The notes under the pieces: model-generated
The model's input: only the letters and a program-made list of their open reading frames with translations
Databases searched by the model: none
What the model was told of the DNA's origin: nothing
Shown here: positions 5,206-8,365 of the stretch, piece after piece
Numbering within the stretch: position 1 is the first letter of the stretch
How the letters are laid out: every line of letters begins with the position of its first letter
Made by a program: the position numbers and the translations under genes
Source: Blastocatellia bacterium
Lineage (GTDB): Bacteria > Acidobacteriota > Blastocatellia > UBA7656
Length of the DNA stretch: 8,365 nucleotides
Reading direction: 5' to 3'
Assembly: GCA_022615215.1 (NCBI GenBank)
Contig: JAKEHD010000573.1
Coordinates: 1 to 8,365 of the forward strand

Positions 5206-8200
5206 ATGGACGATCTCCGCCACAGACAAGCCAATGCGCCGGAAACGTCTCGGAATTCCCGTTCCGCAGAATCGCCGCCCCGTCGGGCCGGGCGCGAGAC
5301 CCCGGACCAGGAGGTCTTCGATCTGCTGGCCCGCATAGCTCGCGGCGACCTCGATTTCCGCATAAACGGCGGGGCTGACCGGGAACTCCTGCTCAATCTC
5401 GACGGACTGGCGCGGCGCTTGCGCTACATAGTCGGGCGGCTTCAACGCGCGGCCGACTCCATAGACACCGTAGTAGGCGAAGTGCTGCGCGGAACCCGCG
5501 CCCTTTCGGCAGGCGTAATCGACGAAGCAAAATCGGTCGAAGAGACTTCCCGGTCCATCTCCGAAATCAACGCATCCATGCGCTCGGTCGGCGGCATACT
5601 CCAAACGCTTTCCGATCTCAGCCAGTCGACCTCGCTTTCGATAACCGAGATGGCCGCCTCCATAGATCAGGTCTCCCATAACGCGGACGAACTCGCGCAG
5701 TTCGTAGAAGAGACCACTTCGGCAATCGAGCAGATGGCCACGAGCATTCGCAAGGTTGCCGAATCCACAGAGGCGCTTGCCGAGTCTGCCGAAAAGACCG
5801 CCCGCTCAATGGAGGCCATAGACAACTCCACCCAGAGTGTATGCCGTTCGGTCAACGAAGCGACCCTGCTCGCGGAAGAGGTGGCGCGCTCGGCCGACGC
5901 GGGCAGCCAGATAGTCGCCGACACCGCCGCGAGCGTCTCCAATATCAAAGAGGCCATAGACGCCGCGGCCGAAACCATCACACGGCTCGGCCGCCGCTCC
6001 GAAAAGATAGGCGAGGTCACGCACGTCATCGATGAGATCGCCGACCGCACACATCTGCTCGCGCTCAATGCCGCTATCCTTGCCGCCCAGGCCGGCCCGC
6101 AAGGGCGGGGCTTTCGCATAGTCGCCGACGAGATCAAAGAACTGAGCGAGCGCACCGCAGCCTCCACTCGCGAAATCGAAGAGATGATCGAGGCCGTCCG
6201 CCAGGACGTGAACGAAACCATAGAGCGCGTCCGTGTAGGAAGCCGCCGCGCAGATGAAGGCGTGGATCTCGCTTCGCGGGCGTCACAGGTGCTCACAGAG
6301 ATTCGTGAGAAGACGAACGCCTCGTCCGACCGCTTGTCTTTGATAGCCGATGCGACGGGCGTGCAGGCCGCCGAGAGCCACACCGTTTTCGAAGCCGCGG
6401 ACCTCGTGCGCCAGCAGGCGCGCGGGATAGAACGCGCCACAAGCGAGCAGGCTCTCACCTCGCGGCAGATAGGCGAGCGCGCACTTCACATGAGCAAGCT
6501 CACCGAACAGGTGCGGCGCGCTACGGGCGAACAGGCCCAGGTGTCGAAGTACATAGCCAGCGCCATGGAAGAACTGACCACCATAGTCAAGCAGATTCGC
6601 GCCGCTTCCGACGAACAGGCGACGGGCGCGGACCAGGTTTTGCGCGCCATCGAAACGATAAAAGAGGTGGTCAGGCGAAACCAGACCTCCATATCGGGCA
6701 TAAACAGCGCCGTTGATCTCCTCGTGCGCGAGGCCGAATTGCTCAACCGTGAGGTCGAGGGCTTTCAACTTCCGACGAGCGAACGCGGCGGCCATCTGCG
6801 TTTCGCATTGCGCTCTTCGCACCTTGCGCTCGACCCGGCTACGGTCTCTTCGATTTCGCGTATAGAAGTCATATCGAACATCTTCGAGGGGCTTGTGCAA
6901 TTCGGCGAGCGGGCCGAGATTCGTCCCGCGATAGCCGAGCGATGGGAAATCTCGCCCGACGGCCGCGTATATACCTTCTACCTGCGCGAGACCGCGCGCT
7001 TCCACAACGGACGCCGCGTGCGGGCCGACGACGTAAAGTACAGCTTCGAGCGGCAGATGCGGCAAAACGAAGCCGCCGCCGGATGGGTCTTCAGGGCGCT
7101 CGACGGGGCCGAAGCTTTCATGTCGGGCCAGGCCAACACGGTTGCGGGCATTCAGGTCGCAGGCGAGCGGGCGGTCAAACTGGAACTCGTCCAGCCGGTG
7201 GCCTTCTTCCTCTCCACGCTCTGCATGGATTACGCATACATACTGCCGCGCGAAGAGGTGGAACGCCAGGAAAGAAATCTTTACCAAGAAAGAAATCTTT
7301 ACGCGGATTCGGATTTCTCGACGGGACCGGTGGGGTCAGGCCCGTTCCGTGTGTCTGCGCCCGTAACCGACCATCAGGTGGAACTTGAGCGATTCTCGAA
7401 TTACTGGAACCCGGAGATGCCTTACGTGGACCGCCTCACAGTCTCCTTCGGCATGAGCGCCGAAGATATATATAGCGCCTTCGTGCGCGGGGAACTCGAT
7501 TATATGGGCGATCTTCCATTGACCTATTTAACCGAGTTGAAGGAGCGCGCGGGCGAGGTCCATGTGCTGGAAGCGGTGCAGCTTCAAACGCGCATGCTCG
7601 TCTTCGATTGCCGACAGCCTCCCCTCTCAGACAGGCGAGTGAGACAGGCCATATCCTACGCGATAGACCGCAAACGATTTTTGAGCGCCGTTTATGACGG
7701 AATGGCCGAAGCCGCCGCAGGTCCGATTCCGCCAGGTCTGCTCGGATACGACCCCGATGAACGAGGCTACGGACGGGACATCGAAAGGGCGCGCGCGCTG
7801 CTTGACGAGGCCGGATACAAAGACGGGTTCGACACCGAAATCTGGTGGCCCGAATCTGTGAGCACCTCCGTCGAGTGTTTGAAAGAAGACCTGGCGCTCG
7901 TAGGTATACGCGCAGGGTTCCACTATGTCGAGGCCGAAGAGATGCAGCGGGGGCTTAAGCTCGAACATGTGCCGATAGCCGGGCGTGACTGGTTTGCGGA
8001 TTATCCCGACCCTGACAACTTCACTTATGTGCTCTTCAATTCGCGCAATCGAAATATATTCACTGCCGGTTATACGAATAAGCAACTCGACCGCCTGACC
8101 GAGCAGGCGCGCTCGGTGATGAATCGCGAACAGAGAGCCGAGATGTACAGAGAAATAACGAGACTCCTGATCGAAGACGCACCCTGCGCATTCCTCGCTC

Positions 8201-8313
8201 ACAGGCGCAGCTTCGTCGCATACCGAACCGACCTCGAAGGAGTGACCCTTCATCTGCTTGCACCATTCATAACGCCCAAAGACCTGTGGTTCGCGAAGAA
8301 CGACGACCAGTGA
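5206..8313 (+). CDS. Cytoplasmic MCP-type signalling hairpin fused to family-5 solute-binding protein (SBP_bac_5)
   Basis: A 1035-residue fusion. Residues 1-35 are polar and disordered-looking; about 36-80 resemble a HAMP (LARIARGDLDFRI then LLNLDGLARRLRYI) with no TM before it. About 85-515 form an MCP antiparallel coiled coil whose tip is THLLALNAAILAAQAGPQG (282-300). A methylation-type motif, TSAIEQMATS, lies at 171-180. Residues 529-1035 are a full-length OppA/DppA-type binding protein: PAIAERWEISPDGRVYTFYL (574-593), FHNGRRVRADDVKYSFE (599-615), GPVGSGPFRV (707-716), SDRRVRQAISYAIDR (808-822) and ADYPDPDNF (931-939), whose Asp932 aligns with the peptide-amine-binding Asp of OppA. No signal peptide, lipobox or TM is present, so it should be cytoplasmic. 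It probably senses an internal peptide-like ligand and signals through the hairpin. The ATG at 5206 is the first start after an in-frame stop at 5194. Odd points are altered tip residues and a six-codon tandem duplication (688-699). Confidence 0.93.
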   Translation: MDDLRHRQANAPETSRNSRSAESPPRRAGRETPDQEVFDLLARIARGDLDFRINGGADRELLLNLDGLARRLRYIVGRLQRAADSIDTVVGEVLRGTRALSAGVIDEAKSVEETSRSISEINASMRSVGGILQTLSDLSQSTSLSITEMAASIDQVSHNADELAQFVEETTSAIEQMATSIRKVAESTEALAESAEKTARSMEAIDNSTQSVCRSVNEATLLAEEVARSADAGSQIVADTAASVSNIKEAIDAAAETITRLGRRSEKIGEVTHVIDEIADRTHLLALNAAILAAQAGPQGRGFRIVADEIKELSERTAASTREIEEMIEAVRQDVNETIERVRVGSRRADEGVDLASRASQVLTEIREKTNASSDRLSLIADATGVQAAESHTVFEAADLVRQQARGIERATSEQALTSRQIGERALHMSKLTEQVRRATGEQAQVSKYIASAMEELTTIVKQIRAASDEQATGADQVLRAIETIKEVVRRNQTSISGINSAVDLLVREAELLNREVEGFQLPTSERGGHLRFALRSSHLALDPATVSSISRIEVISNIFEGLVQFGERAEIRPAIAERWEISPDGRVYTFYLRETARFHNGRRVRADDVKYSFERQMRQNEAAAGWVFRALDGAEAFMSGQANTVAGIQVAGERAVKLELVQPVAFFLSTLCMDYAYILPREEVERQERNLYQERNLYADSDFSTGPVGSGPFRVSAPVTDHQVELERFSNYWNPEMPYVDRLTVSFGMSAEDIYSAFVRGELDYMGDLPLTYLTELKERAGEVHVLEAVQLQTRMLVFDCRQPPLSDRRVRQAISYAIDRKRFLSAVYDGMAEAAAGPIPPGLLGYDPDERGYGRDIERARALLDEAGYKDGFDTEIWWPESVSTSVECLKEDLALVGIRAGFHYVEAEEMQRGLKLEHVPIAGRDWFADYPDPDNFTYVLFNSRNRNIFTAGYTNKQLDRLTEQARSVMNREQRAEMYREITRLLIEDAPCAFLAHRRSFVAYRTDLEGVTLHLLAPFITPKDLWFAKNDDQ
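7267..7302 (+). repeat. 18-bp in-frame tandem duplication (QERNLY twice) in the SBP domain
   Basis: Copies 7267-7284 and 7285-7302 match at 17 of 18 bases and each encodes QERNLY (residues 688-693 and 694-699). They lie between the ILPREEVE segment and the conserved GPVGSGPF motif, where family-5 binding proteins usually have a shorter link, so they look like an insertion. The second copy carries the 15-bp word AAGAAAGAAATCTTT (7286-7300), which is also present at 5026-5040 in the upstream intergenic palindrome. Confidence 0.85.
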
Positions 8314-8317
8314 AGCT

Positions 8318-8365
8318 ATCAGCCGTCAGCCGTCAGCCGTCAGCTATCAGCTATCAGCCGTCAGC
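8318..8365 (+). repeat. Heptad array (ATCAGCC/GTCAGCC) after the MCP-SBP gene, cut by window end
   Basis: Six full 7-bp units and a partial seventh run from 4 bp after the stop codon to the last base of the window. The words are ATCAGCC, GTCAGCC, GTCAGCT and ATCAGCT, the same family and orientation as the array at 4899-4954 and inverted relative to the array at 5087-5142. The true right end is outside the window. Confidence 0.92.

Noticed and set aside
5667..7287. Long minus-strand ORFs inside the MCP-SBP gene (5667-6458, 6283-7287)
   Set aside because: They are shadow frames in high-GC coding DNA; the plus strand has an unbroken, domain-supported frame.

Overview
The window looks like a chromosomal segment of a moderately GC-rich bacterium. 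The combination of a DUF4388(PATAN)-J-domain-TPR protein, a soluble plant/bacterial-type pyrophosphatase, many 7-bp tandem repeats between genes, and a family-5 solute-binding domain fused to a signalling protein suggests Acidobacteriota (Blastocatellia-like). That assignment is inference from gene content only; no rRNA or other marker gene is present.

Layout, left to right. The 3' part of a membrane-anchored J-domain protein (1-696) is followed after 32 nt by a complete family I inorganic pyrophosphatase (729-1253), probably in one operon. A 254-bp gap follows, holding an inverted pair of heptad (7-bp) repeat arrays. Next is a 12-TM MFS transporter of the metabolite:H+ symporter type (1508-2878). 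Convergent to it, on the minus strand, lies a 597-residue DUF4388-J-domain-TPR protein with a hexapeptide Pro-rich linker (2976-4769). The 436-bp gap 4770-5205 separates divergent genes. It contains a nested, imperfect palindrome of about 244 bp (4899-5142) whose outer arms are two 8-unit heptad arrays, plus a candidate promoter for each flanking gene. The last gene (5206-8313) encodes 1035 residues, and another heptad array begins 4 bp after its stop and runs off the window end.

The most unusual item is the last gene. It encodes a HAMP-like segment and an MCP-type antiparallel coiled-coil signalling hairpin, fused at the C-terminus to an entire dipeptide/oligopeptide-type solute-binding protein (SBP_bac_5). 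It has no signal peptide and no membrane segment. This architecture predicts a cytoplasmic receptor that uses a normally extracytoplasmic ligand-binding module, with the sensor downstream of the signalling hairpin. The MCP tip is changed at several positions normally used for receptor, CheA and CheW contacts, so its output may not be classical chemotaxis.

The second theme is repeats. Several different 7-bp words (GGCTGAT, GGATGAA and GCGTGAT families) share one period and a TGA/TCA core. They sit immediately at or inside the 3' ends of three genes, in two cases overlapping the stop codon. A 15-bp piece of the large palindrome also occurs inside the receptor gene at a tandem six-codon duplication. 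The genes show no evident common pathway beyond the likely J-domain/pyrophosphatase operon.
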